From Actinomycetota bacterium (GTDB taxonomy: Bacteria; Actinomycetota; Acidimicrobiia; Acidimicrobiales; Microtrichaceae), in NCBI GenBank assembly GCA_018268735.1, contig JAFDWA010000014.1:1-14860 (forward strand): a stretch of 14,860 bases of DNA, read 5' to 3'. Of this stretch, positions 1 through 5,230 are shown one piece after another; the first letter of the stretch is position 1, and every line of letters starts with the position of its first letter. The translations under genes were made by a program, and so were the position numbers. Below the pieces are notes generated by a model. It saw only the letters and a list, made by a program, of their open reading frames with translations. It was not told the origin of the DNA and did no database searches.

Positions 1-204
1 GGCGACCACGTGAGCGAGGGCGACACGCTCGTGGTCATGGAAGCCATGAAGATGCAGCACGCCATCGCCGCCCCAGCGGCCGGCGTCGTCGTCGAGCTGG
101 GTGCCGAGGTCGGCAGCCAGGTCGACGCCGGCACCGTGCTCGCCGTCGTCGATGCCGACGCCGCCGAGTCGCTCGAGCCGGCCCACGAAGGAGAGACCCC
201 GTGA
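1..204 (+). CDS. Acyl-CoA carboxylase alpha subunit, C-terminal biotinyl domain (partial, 5' end outside window)
   Basis: The reading frame is open from base 1 to a TGA at 202-204, giving the last 67 residues of a longer protein. The fragment carries the biotin attachment motif EAMKMQH, with the biotinylated lysine at fragment residue 17 (codon 49-51). Hydrophobic beta strands flank it (TLVVMEAMKM, GVVVELGAEVG, GTVLAVVDA), as in a biotinyl/lipoyl fold. In actinobacteria this domain ends the fused biotin carboxylase/biotin carrier alpha chain of acyl-CoA carboxylases, which passes CO2 from bicarbonate to a partner carboxyltransferase beta chain. The beta-chain gene is probably upstream, outside the window. 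The stop codon overlaps the next gene's GTG start by 4 bp (GTGA), so the two are probably translationally coupled. The acyl-CoA dehydrogenase and hydratase downstream suggest a catabolic acyl-CoA carboxylase (methylcrotonyl-type or similar) rather than acetyl-CoA carboxylase; this is inference. A pyruvate carboxylase tail is less likely in this context. Confidence 0.9.
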   Translation, partial: GDHVSEGDTLVVMEAMKMQHAIAAPAAGVVVELGAEVGSQVDAGTVLAVVDADAAESLEPAHEGETP

Positions 205-1367
205 CCACGATGTTCGCCGAACCCGAGGAGCGCGTCGCCCTGCGCGACGCGGTCGCCAAGCTCGCTGGCACCTACGGCCGCGAGTACGTCGAACGCCAGG
301 CCGCAGCGGGCGACAAGATGACCGACATGTGGCTCGAGATGGGCCGCAACGGCTTCCTGGGCGTGAACCTGCCCGAGGAGTACGGCGGAGGAGGCGGCGG
401 CATGTCCGATCTGGCCGCCGTGCTCGAGGAGTGCGCCACCGCGGGCGCCCCGCTGCTGATGATGGTCGTGTCTCCGGCGATCTGCGGGTCGATCATCGTG
501 CGCTGCGGCACCGAGGAGCAGAAGCGCCGCTGGGTGCCGGGCCTGGCCGACGGCACGCTGCTGATGGCGTTCGGCATCACCGAGGCCGACGCCGGATCGA
601 ACTCGCACCAGATCACCACGACCGCCCGCCGCGACGGCGACGAGTGGACCCTCAACGGCCAGAAGACCTTCATCTCCGGTGTCGACGAGGCGCAGTCGGT
701 GCTGATCGTGGCGCGCACCGAGGACGAGAAGACCGGCAAGCTGCGCCCGGCGCTGTTCGTGGTGCCCACCGACGCCCCCGGGTTCAGCCGCTCCCCCATC
801 GAGATGGGCTGGGCCGCCCCCGAGAAGCAGTTCACGCTGTTCCTCGACGACGTGCGCCTTCCTCACGACGCGCTGATCGGCGAGCAGGACGGCGACCTGT
901 GGCAGCTGTTCGCCGGGTTGAACCCCGAGCGCATCATGGGCGCCGCCATGTCGTGCGGCATCGCCCGCTACGCGCTCGGCCGCGCCGTCGAGTACGCCAA
1001 GGAGCGCAAGGTCTGGAAGGACCAGCCGATCGGCGCGCACCAGGGCATCGCCCACCCGCTCGCCCGCATCAAGATCGAGCTGGAGCAGGCCCGGCTGCTG
1101 TGGCAGAAGGCGGCCGCGCTCTACGACGCGGGCGACGACTTCGGTGCCGGCGAGTACGCCAACATGGCCAAGTACGCGGGCGGCGAGATCGCCTGCAACG
1201 CCACCGACGTGGCCGTGCACACCCACGGCGGCAACGGGCTCACCGTCGAGTACGGCCTGGCCAACATGCTCGTCGCTGCGCGGCTCGGCCGCATCGCGCC
1301 CGTGTCGCGCGAGATGATCCTGAACTTCGTGGCCATGCACTCGCTCGGCCTGCCCAAGTCGTACTGA
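201..1367 (+). CDS. Acyl-CoA dehydrogenase (FadE type)
   Basis: A 388-residue FAD enzyme that would oxidise an acyl-CoA to the 2-enoyl-CoA, passing electrons to ETF. The length is typical of the family. The FAD/substrate signature is at about 123-135 (AFGITEADAGSNS), and helical C-terminal segments contain THGGNGLTVEYG (341-352). The usual C-terminal catalytic Glu motif (YEGT in medium-chain enzymes) is replaced by RIAPVSREM at 364-372. A Glu at 243 in LNPERIMGAA sits where isovaleryl-CoA dehydrogenase has its base in helix G, so Glu243 is the likely catalytic residue (inference from remembered alignments). The GTG start at 201 is preferred because GAAGGAG (187-193) lies 7 bp before it and it overlaps the upstream stop; ATG at 210 is the alternative. 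Position between a biotin carboxylase and an enoyl-CoA hydratase matches fadE12 of M. tuberculosis. The substrate is not determined; branched or short acyl-CoA is likely. Confidence 0.92.
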   Translation: MTTMFAEPEERVALRDAVAKLAGTYGREYVERQAAAGDKMTDMWLEMGRNGFLGVNLPEEYGGGGGGMSDLAAVLEECATAGAPLLMMVVSPAICGSIIVRCGTEEQKRRWVPGLADGTLLMAFGITEADAGSNSHQITTTARRDGDEWTLNGQKTFISGVDEAQSVLIVARTEDEKTGKLRPALFVVPTDAPGFSRSPIEMGWAAPEKQFTLFLDDVRLPHDALIGEQDGDLWQLFAGLNPERIMGAAMSCGIARYALGRAVEYAKERKVWKDQPIGAHQGIAHPLARIKIELEQARLLWQKAAALYDAGDDFGAGEYANMAKYAGGEIACNATDVAVHTHGGNGLTVEYGLANMLVAARLGRIAPVSREMILNFVAMHSLGLPKSY

Positions 1368-1408
1368 CCCGACATGCACCGACCTCACGTCGCACCGAGG
1401 AGACCCCG

Positions 1409-2149
1409 ATGACCGAGCTCGTGCACCACGACGTCGCCGACGGCGTGGCCACCATCACCCTCGACAGCCCGCACAACCGCAACGCGCTGAGCCGTCAGCT
1501 CGTCACCGAGCTGCTCGCCGCGCTCGAGGCCGCCCGGAGCGACGACTCGGCCGTGGTCGTGCTGCGCAGCGCGGATCGGGTCTTCTGCTCGGGAGCGGAC
1601 CTGAGCGAGGCGTCCGAGGGGGCGATGGAGCAGGGCACCCGGGCGCTGGTCGACCTGCAGCGCCTGATCGTCACGCACCCCAAGCCGGTGGTGGTGCGCC
1701 TGGCCGGGCCCGTGCGGGCCGGCGGCCTCGGCCTGGTCGCCAGCGCCGACATCGCGATCTGCTCCGACGACGTCACGTTCGCGTTCACCGAGGCGCGCCT
1801 GGGTGTCGCCCCGGCGGTGATCAGCCTGACCGTGCTGGCCCGAATGACCAGCCGCGCCGCGTTCGACACGTTCCTGACCGGACGCACCTTCGACGCGGCC
1901 GAGGCCGCGGCGATGGGCGTGGTCACCCGCAGCGTTCCCGCCGACCAGCTCGACGACGAGATCGCCCGGGTCTGCGACGACCTCCGACAGGCCCACCCCC
2001 AGGGACTGGCGGAGACCAAGGCGCTGCTGGCCCGCGAGGTGGTGGCGCGCATCGACGCCGGCGCCGACGACATGGCCGCGCTCAGCGCCCGGCTGTTCGC
2101 CAGCGACGGCGCCCGTGAGGCCATCACCGCCTTCCTGCAACGGCGATAG
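1409..2149 (+). CDS. Enoyl-CoA hydratase/isomerase family protein (EchA type)
   Basis: A 246-residue crotonase-fold protein. The N-terminal strand-turn block (DGVATITLDSPHNRNALS, 11-28) is characteristic. Oxyanion-hole elements are visible: FCSGADL (59-65) and the AGG of VRAGGLGLVASADI (102-115). Of the two catalytic glutamates of classical hydratases, the second is present (Glu128 in FTEARLG). The first is replaced by Gly108, so ordinary syn-hydration is uncertain. The start ATG has GAGGAGA (1397-1403) five bases upstream; a 41-bp gap separates it from the dehydrogenase stop, so it is probably cotranscribed. In the suggested pathway it would act on the enoyl-CoA or carboxylated enoyl-CoA (for example a methylglutaconyl-CoA-like hydration), but that is inference from neighbours. 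The gene order carboxylase-fadE-echA resembles accA2-fadE12-echA7 of mycobacteria. Confidence 0.88.
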   Translation: MTELVHHDVADGVATITLDSPHNRNALSRQLVTELLAALEAARSDDSAVVVLRSADRVFCSGADLSEASEGAMEQGTRALVDLQRLIVTHPKPVVVRLAGPVRAGGLGLVASADIAICSDDVTFAFTEARLGVAPAVISLTVLARMTSRAAFDTFLTGRTFDAAEAAAMGVVTRSVPADQLDDEIARVCDDLRQAHPQGLAETKALLAREVVARIDAGADDMAALSARLFASDGAREAITAFLQRR

Positions 2150-2163
2150 GTGACACCACCCCG

Positions 2164-2192
2164 TTGCCGATGTCGGTGTCGACCCGTACGCT
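2164..2192 (+). promoter_or_regulatory. Candidate sigma-70-type promoter for the 103-aa gene
   Basis: TTGCCG (2164-2169) and TACGCT (2187-2192) are separated by 17 bp, close to the vegetative -35/-10 pattern with the TAnnnT core favoured in actinobacteria. The predicted start near 2199 would leave a leader of about 60 nt that contains a hairpin and a Shine-Dalgarno sequence (AGAGGA, 2245-2250). It is a sequence match only. Confidence 0.4.
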
Positions 2193-2215
2193 GAGGGCGA
2201 CTTCCCCTGTCAACA

Positions 2216-2239
2216 TCAGCCGGTCCGACCGCCGGCTGA
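2216..2239 (+). other. Inverted repeat in the leader of the 103-aa gene
   Basis: TCAGCCGG (2216-2223) and CCGGCTGA (2232-2239) form a perfect 8-bp stem with an 8-nt loop, ending five bases before the AGAGGA ribosome-binding site. It has no T-run, so a terminator for the upstream operon is possible but unproven. An RNA stem affecting translation or a protein-binding palindrome are alternatives. Confidence 0.4.
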
Positions 2240-2258
2240 CCGACAGAGGAAGCCTGTC

Positions 2259-2570
2259 ATGGCATTGACAGAGCGAAGCCGATCCGCCCTCTACCTGGGC
2301 TTGCGCAACGTCGTCGACGAGGAGGCCCTCCAGGAGATGTTGTCCTTCTTCCCCGCACGCGATGTGGAAGAACCGGTCTCCAAGGAGTTCCTACGCGCCG
2401 AGATCGCGGACCTCCGGACCGAGCTCAAGGGCGACATGGCCGACCTCGAGAACCGCATCCTCGACCGGATGGATCAGCGGTTCAAGATGCTCTTCACCCT
2501 CACCATCGGAGCGAACGTCGCCACCGTGCTCACCGTCGCCATGGTGATCTTCGCAGCGATCAAGCTCTGA
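2259..2570 (+). CDS. Small coiled-coil, single-pass membrane protein of unknown function
   Basis: A 103-residue protein not recognised as a named family member. Residues 1-40 are an amphipathic region (TERSRSALYLGLRNVVDEEALQ, then LSFFPARDVEEPV). Residues 42-76 are highly charged with heptad-like spacing (LRAEIADLRTELKGDMADLENRI) and probably form a coiled coil. Residues 78-101 are a hydrophobic segment, so the protein is likely tail-anchored with the coil in the cytoplasm. The layout resembles the DUF1640/CCDC90-like type of short coiled-coil membrane protein, a resemblance in architecture only. The start has AGAGGA 8 bp upstream. It stands alone between an operon end and a convergent repressor gene, so context gives no role. 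Oligomerisation at the membrane is the only property that can be inferred. Confidence 0.75.
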   Translation: MALTERSRSALYLGLRNVVDEEALQEMLSFFPARDVEEPVSKEFLRAEIADLRTELKGDMADLENRILDRMDQRFKMLFTLTIGANVATVLTVAMVIFAAIKL

Positions 2571-2578
2571 TCGCTGCG
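2552..2578. terminator. Hairpin spanning the stop codon of the 103-aa gene; candidate bidirectional terminator
   Basis: CGCAGCGATCA (2552-2562) and TGATCGCTGCG (2568-2578) form a perfect 11-bp stem with a 5-nt loop. The gene's TGA stop (2568-2570) begins the right arm. It lies between two convergent genes, where a shared terminator is expected. There is no T-tract on either side, so if it terminates it would be of the U-less actinobacterial kind. Confidence 0.55.
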
Positions 2579-2603
2579 GTCATCGGGCCGAGCCGGCCGC
2601 TAC

Positions 2604-3164
2604 TCACAACTGCGTCGGTGACCGGTCCGTGAGATGCAGCGCGTCGTGGCCCGCGCTGATCTGCTCAGCCGCCCAGTCGGCCCAGTCTGCGATCGCCGTC
2701 GCGACCCGCAGTCCCTGTTCGAGGACGAGGCGGCCCATCAGGTCGCTGCGTGTGTCGTCCCAGGGGATGGCGACGTCGAGTGCATCGAGGCGTGCGTGGA
2801 TCTCCCGCGCCCGGGCGGCAGCATCGACGAGGAACCGCTCCGCATCCTCCTCACGCAGCGTCCAGAGGAAGAAGACCCGCAGCAGCAGCTCGTTGCGCTG
2901 CGTCCGCTCCGGCAGCGGGCTGGTGAGCCACCGCTCCAGCTCGGCCCGACCGACCGCGGTGATCTCGTACTCCTTGCGGCCGCGCGCCCCCTCCTCGCCG
3001 ACGACGACCCAGCCCGCCGCTGCCATCTTCTGCAGCTCCGGGTAGATCTGGCTGTGGCGGGCCGACCACACGTTGGCGAGCGACAGGTCGAACTGCTTGG
3101 TGAGCTCGTAGCCGCTGGCCGGACCACCGGCGAGGAGACCCAGGATCGCGTGACGAAGACTCAT
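2604..3164 (-). CDS. PadR-family transcriptional repressor
   Basis: A 186-residue regulator. The start MSLRHAILGLLAGGPASGYE is the classic PadR beginning. A winged helix-turn-helix covers about 1-80: recognition region SARHSQIYPELQKMAAAGWV at 34-53 and wing GARGRKEYEITAVGRAEL at 59-76. A helical C-terminal dimerisation region follows (about 85-180, PadR_C/Vir-like, with WDDTRSDLMGRLVLEQGL). The frame stays open upstream to about 3500, but the ATG at 3164 is chosen because it gives the conserved PadR N-terminus. No Shine-Dalgarno sequence precedes it, and an AAGAAT -10 ends 6 bases before ATG, so the mRNA may be leaderless. It is divergent from an ABC exporter, and a canonical PadR box lies in the shared spacer. 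By analogy with LmrR/PadR systems it probably represses both itself and the exporter until a hydrophobic ligand binds. The ligand cannot be read from the sequence. Confidence 0.93.
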   Translation of the reverse strand: MSLRHAILGLLAGGPASGYELTKQFDLSLANVWSARHSQIYPELQKMAAAGWVVVGEEGARGRKEYEITAVGRAELERWLTSPLPERTQRNELLLRVFFLWTLREEDAERFLVDAAARAREIHARLDALDVAIPWDDTRSDLMGRLVLEQGLRVATAIADWADWAAEQISAGHDALHLTDRSPTQL

Positions 3165-3170
3165 GGAGCG

Positions 3171-3199
3171 ATTCTTACATGTTTGACTTGACATGTCGA
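3171..3199 (-). promoter_or_regulatory. Promoter of the PadR gene
   Basis: On the minus strand TCGACA (3199-3194) and AAGAAT (3176-3171) are 17 bp apart; the -10 could also be read one base earlier as TAAGAA. Only six bases separate the -10 from the ATG at 3164, which predicts a leaderless transcript. The -35 directly abuts the -35 of the opposite promoter. Confidence 0.5.
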
Positions 3200-3238
3200 A
3201 CATGACACTGGATGATCCACCTGTCGAACATGACATGT
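3177..3238. promoter_or_regulatory. PadR operator cluster
   Basis: ATGT-N8-ACAT, the published PadR box consensus, occurs exactly at 3179-3194 across the -35 of the exporter promoter. A larger inverted repeat CATGTTTGA/TCGAACATG (3178-3186 and 3196-3204, one mismatch) contains it. A 14-bp direct repeat TGTCGAACATGACA occurs at 3194-3207 and 3222-3235, and the palindrome GACATGTC at 3190-3197 and 3232-3239. In total five CATGT/ACATG half-sites lie in 62 bp, covering both promoters and the exporter start site, so several repressor dimers could bind. That they bind the neighbouring PadR protein is inference. Confidence 0.7.
3188..3216 (+). promoter_or_regulatory. Promoter of the ABC exporter operon
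   Basis: A perfect TTGACA (3188-3193) lies 17 bp upstream of GATGAT (3211-3216), which keeps the key A2 and T6 of the -10. Predicted transcription start is near 3223, giving a leader of about 36 nt with AAAGGAG (3247-3253) five bases before the ATG at 3259. It overlaps the PadR box and one copy of the TGTCGAACATGACA repeat. Confidence 0.6.
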
Positions 3239-3258
3239 CCCGATCGAAAGGAGCTGCC

Positions 3259-4230
3259 ATGACCGCAGCGATCGAGGTCTCCCACCTCAGCAAGTCATAC
3301 GGATCGTCCATCGCCGTCAGCGACATCAGCTTCTCCGTGGCTGTCGGCGAGGTCTTCTGCCTCCTCGGACCCAACGGTGCCGGCAAGACGACCACCACCG
3401 AGATCCTCGAGGGGTACCGCCAGCGCTCCGGCGGCCGCGTCTCGGTACTGGGCTTCGACCCGGCAACCGGCGGACGGGCCTTCCGGGAGCGCATCGGCAT
3501 CGTCCTTCAGGAGTGCGGCGTGCAGGACGACCTCACCGTCGCCGAGGTCATCGACATGTACGCCAGCTACGCACCGCGACGGATGCGCACCGACGACGTC
3601 GTGGAGCTCGTCGAGCTCGACGCGAAGGTCACCGACCGGGTCCGTCACCTCTCGGGTGGCCAACGCCGTCGCCTCGACGTCGCACTCGCCGTCGTCGGAC
3701 TCCCCGAGGTGATCTTCCTCGACGAGCCGACCACCGGCTTCGACCCGGCTGCGCGTCGCCACAGCTGGGCGATGATCCGCTCGCTGTGCGAGCTCGGCAC
3801 GACGGTCCTGCTCACCACCCACTTCATGGACGAGGCCCAGGCGCTCGCGGACCGGATCGCGGTCATCGCCGGCGGCGAGGTGGTCGCCGAGGGGACCCCC
3901 GAGGGCCTCGGCGGACGCGACCGCGCCCAGACGACCATCGCCGCGACGATCCCCCGGGGCACAGCGCCGCTGCCTGCATTCGGCGCCCTGCCCACTGCCA
4001 TCGAACAGAGCAGCGACGGCGAGGAGCAGCTCCTCCTCCACTGCCCCGCGGCGGACACCACCTCGGTCCTGCACCAGCTCACCGGATGGGCGCTCGACAG
4101 CGGTGTCGAGCTCGGCTCGCTCAGCGTGACCCGCCCCACCCTCGAGGACGTCTACCTCGCGCTCACCCAGGACCGACCCGACACTCGCAGCATCCCCACC
4201 ACGAACGAGGGCCAGGAGGCACTCCGATGA
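3259..4230 (+). CDS. ABC-2 type exporter, ATP-binding protein
   Basis: A 323-residue nucleotide-binding subunit of a DrrA/CcmA-like exporter. It has Walker A GPNGAGKT (37-44), Q-loop Gln84 in IVLQECG, signature LSGGQ (131-135), Walker B VIFLDEP (151-157) and switch His188 in LLTTHFMDEA. The roughly 100 residues after the ATPase core end in SVTRPTLEDVYLALT, the usual tail of drug-exporter ATPases. ATG 3259 is chosen because AAAGGAG precedes it and the ABC fold starts at once (AAIEVSHLSKSYG). An in-frame ATG at 3193 lies inside the promoter/operator. The stop overlaps the permease start by ATGA. It powers the permease encoded next, and its expression is probably controlled by the divergent PadR repressor. 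The substrate is unknown; toxic hydrophobic compounds are typical of PadR-controlled pumps. Confidence 0.93.
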   Translation: MTAAIEVSHLSKSYGSSIAVSDISFSVAVGEVFCLLGPNGAGKTTTTEILEGYRQRSGGRVSVLGFDPATGGRAFRERIGIVLQECGVQDDLTVAEVIDMYASYAPRRMRTDDVVELVELDAKVTDRVRHLSGGQRRRLDVALAVVGLPEVIFLDEPTTGFDPAARRHSWAMIRSLCELGTTVLLTTHFMDEAQALADRIAVIAGGEVVAEGTPEGLGGRDRAQTTIAATIPRGTAPLPAFGALPTAIEQSSDGEEQLLLHCPAADTTSVLHQLTGWALDSGVELGSLSVTRPTLEDVYLALTQDRPDTRSIPTTNEGQEALR

Positions 4231-4301
4231 ACGCGACATCCATGAACAGCACATCCATGACGACCACCTCCCTGACCACCGCCTCCCTGACGACCACCTC
4301 C
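4227..4301 (+). repeat. Five tandem 15-bp repeats at the start of the permease gene
   Basis: Units start at 4227, 4242, 4257, 4272 and 4287 and encode MNATS, MNSTS, MTTTS, LTTAS and LTTTS. Consensus is roughly ATGAcsrCsaCmTCC, the first three units starting with ATG and the last two with CTG. Copy-number change would keep the reading frame. The units are diverged, so the array is not freshly made. Confidence 0.8.
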
Positions 4302-5129
4302 CTGGACGGCACCACCACGACCGAGCTGTCGAGGCTGACCGGCGAGACCTCCGACCGACCGGGGGACCTGCGTCTGGTCGCATCGCAGATCCGCTTCGAG
4401 CAACGGGCGTTCTGGCGCAACCGCAGCCGGGCGTTCTTCTCGGTCGGGTTCCCGCTCGTGTTCCTCGTGGTGTTCAACGCCATCAACGGCAGCCACCGCA
4501 TCAGCGAGCTCGGCGGCATCTCCTACGCGACCTGGTTCGTGCCGGGCATCCTCGCCTACGGGCTGATCATGGCGACGTTCATGAACATCGCGGTGTCGAC
4601 CGCGATCGCCCGCGACACCGGCATCCTCAAGCGGATCAGGGGAACTGCGCTGCCGCCCTGGGTGTTCCTGGCCGGTCGCATCGGCAGCACCCTCGTCACC
4701 GCAGCAGTGCTCGTCGGCGTGACCCTGGCACTCGGCGTCGGCGCCTACGGCGTCACGATCCCCACCTCGACGCTCCCGGGCCTCGTGCTCACGATCGTCG
4801 TCGGGACCATCTGCTTCACGTCGCTCGGCCTCGCCATCACCTGCGTGATCCCGAACGCCGACGCGGCGCCCGCCGTCGTGAACCTCCTGGTCCTGCCCCT
4901 GACGTTCATCTCCGGCATCTGGATGGTGCTGTCGGGCGCGCCGGTCTGGCTGGACGCGACGGCCAAGGTCTTCCCGGTCCGGGCGCTGGCGCACGGCCTG
5001 CAGCACGCGTTCGATCCGGCGACCACCGGAATCGGCGTCGAGTGGGGTGGGATCGCGGTGCTCACGGCGTGGGCACTCGGCGGTCTGGTCGTCTGCCTCC
5101 GCTGGTTCCGCTGGGAGCCGAAGCGCTGA
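4227..5129 (+). CDS. ABC-2 type exporter, permease protein
   Basis: A 300-residue membrane subunit of the exporter, of the DrrB/ABC2_membrane kind. Hydrophobic segments lie at about 70-86, 100-122, 149-176, 183-207, 215-237 and 272-292, giving the expected six helices. The segment ARDTGILKRIRGTALPPWVFLAGR (128-151) is the conserved cytoplasmic region that meets the ATPase. LPLTFISGIWMVLSGAPVWL (223-242) matches the family's late loop. The N-terminus is unusual: residues 1-33 are almost only Ser, Thr, Met and Leu in five-residue repeats, with no predicted membrane segment. AGGAGG at 4214-4219 is 7 bp before the first ATG, which therefore looks like the real start; in-frame ATGs at 4242 and 4257 would remove one or two repeats. 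It forms the pore with the ATPase encoded upstream and is translationally coupled to it. Confidence 0.92.
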   Translation: MNATSMNSTSMTTTSLTTASLTTTSLDGTTTTELSRLTGETSDRPGDLRLVASQIRFEQRAFWRNRSRAFFSVGFPLVFLVVFNAINGSHRISELGGISYATWFVPGILAYGLIMATFMNIAVSTAIARDTGILKRIRGTALPPWVFLAGRIGSTLVTAAVLVGVTLALGVGAYGVTIPTSTLPGLVLTIVVGTICFTSLGLAITCVIPNADAAPAVVNLLVLPLTFISGIWMVLSGAPVWLDATAKVFPVRALAHGLQHAFDPATTGIGVEWGGIAVLTAWALGGLVVCLRWFRWEPKR

Positions 5130-5152
5130 AGCGCCCGTCGCGCAGCGACCAG

Positions 5153-5185
5153 CCCGCGGACGACGGTCAGACGCCCCTCCGCGGG
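5153..5185 (+). terminator. Candidate U-less terminator hairpin after the exporter operon
   Basis: CCCGCGGA (5153-5160) and TCCGCGGG (5178-5185) form a perfect 8-bp GC-rich stem with a 17-nt loop, 24 bp after the permease stop. There is no T-tract, and the loop is long, so this is tentative. Confidence 0.35.
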
Positions 5186-5215
5186 CCCGGCCGGAGAGCT
5201 GTCCGGGACGATCGG

Positions 5216-5221
5216 TAACGT
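5216..5221 (+). promoter_or_regulatory. Candidate -10 (TAACGT) of a leaderless SNF2 transcript
   Basis: TAACGT fits TAnnnT and ends nine bases before the ATG at 5231. No clear Shine-Dalgarno sequence lies between, so transcription may start at or next to the start codon. No good -35 is seen 16-18 bp upstream. Confidence 0.4.
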
Positions 5222-5230
5222 CGGTGGTGC

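Noticed and set aside
101..2149. A 682-codon plus-strand frame that would fuse a long N-terminal part to the enoyl-CoA hydratase
   Set aside because: Its first 430 or so codons are an Arg-rich alternate frame of the acyl-CoA dehydrogenase. The hydratase has its own ribosome-binding site and ATG at 1409.
3193..3258. Upstream ATG at 3193 as start of the ABC ATPase
   Set aside because: It would lie upstream of the predicted transcription start and inside the operator. The ATG at 3259 has AAAGGAG and the conserved N-terminus.
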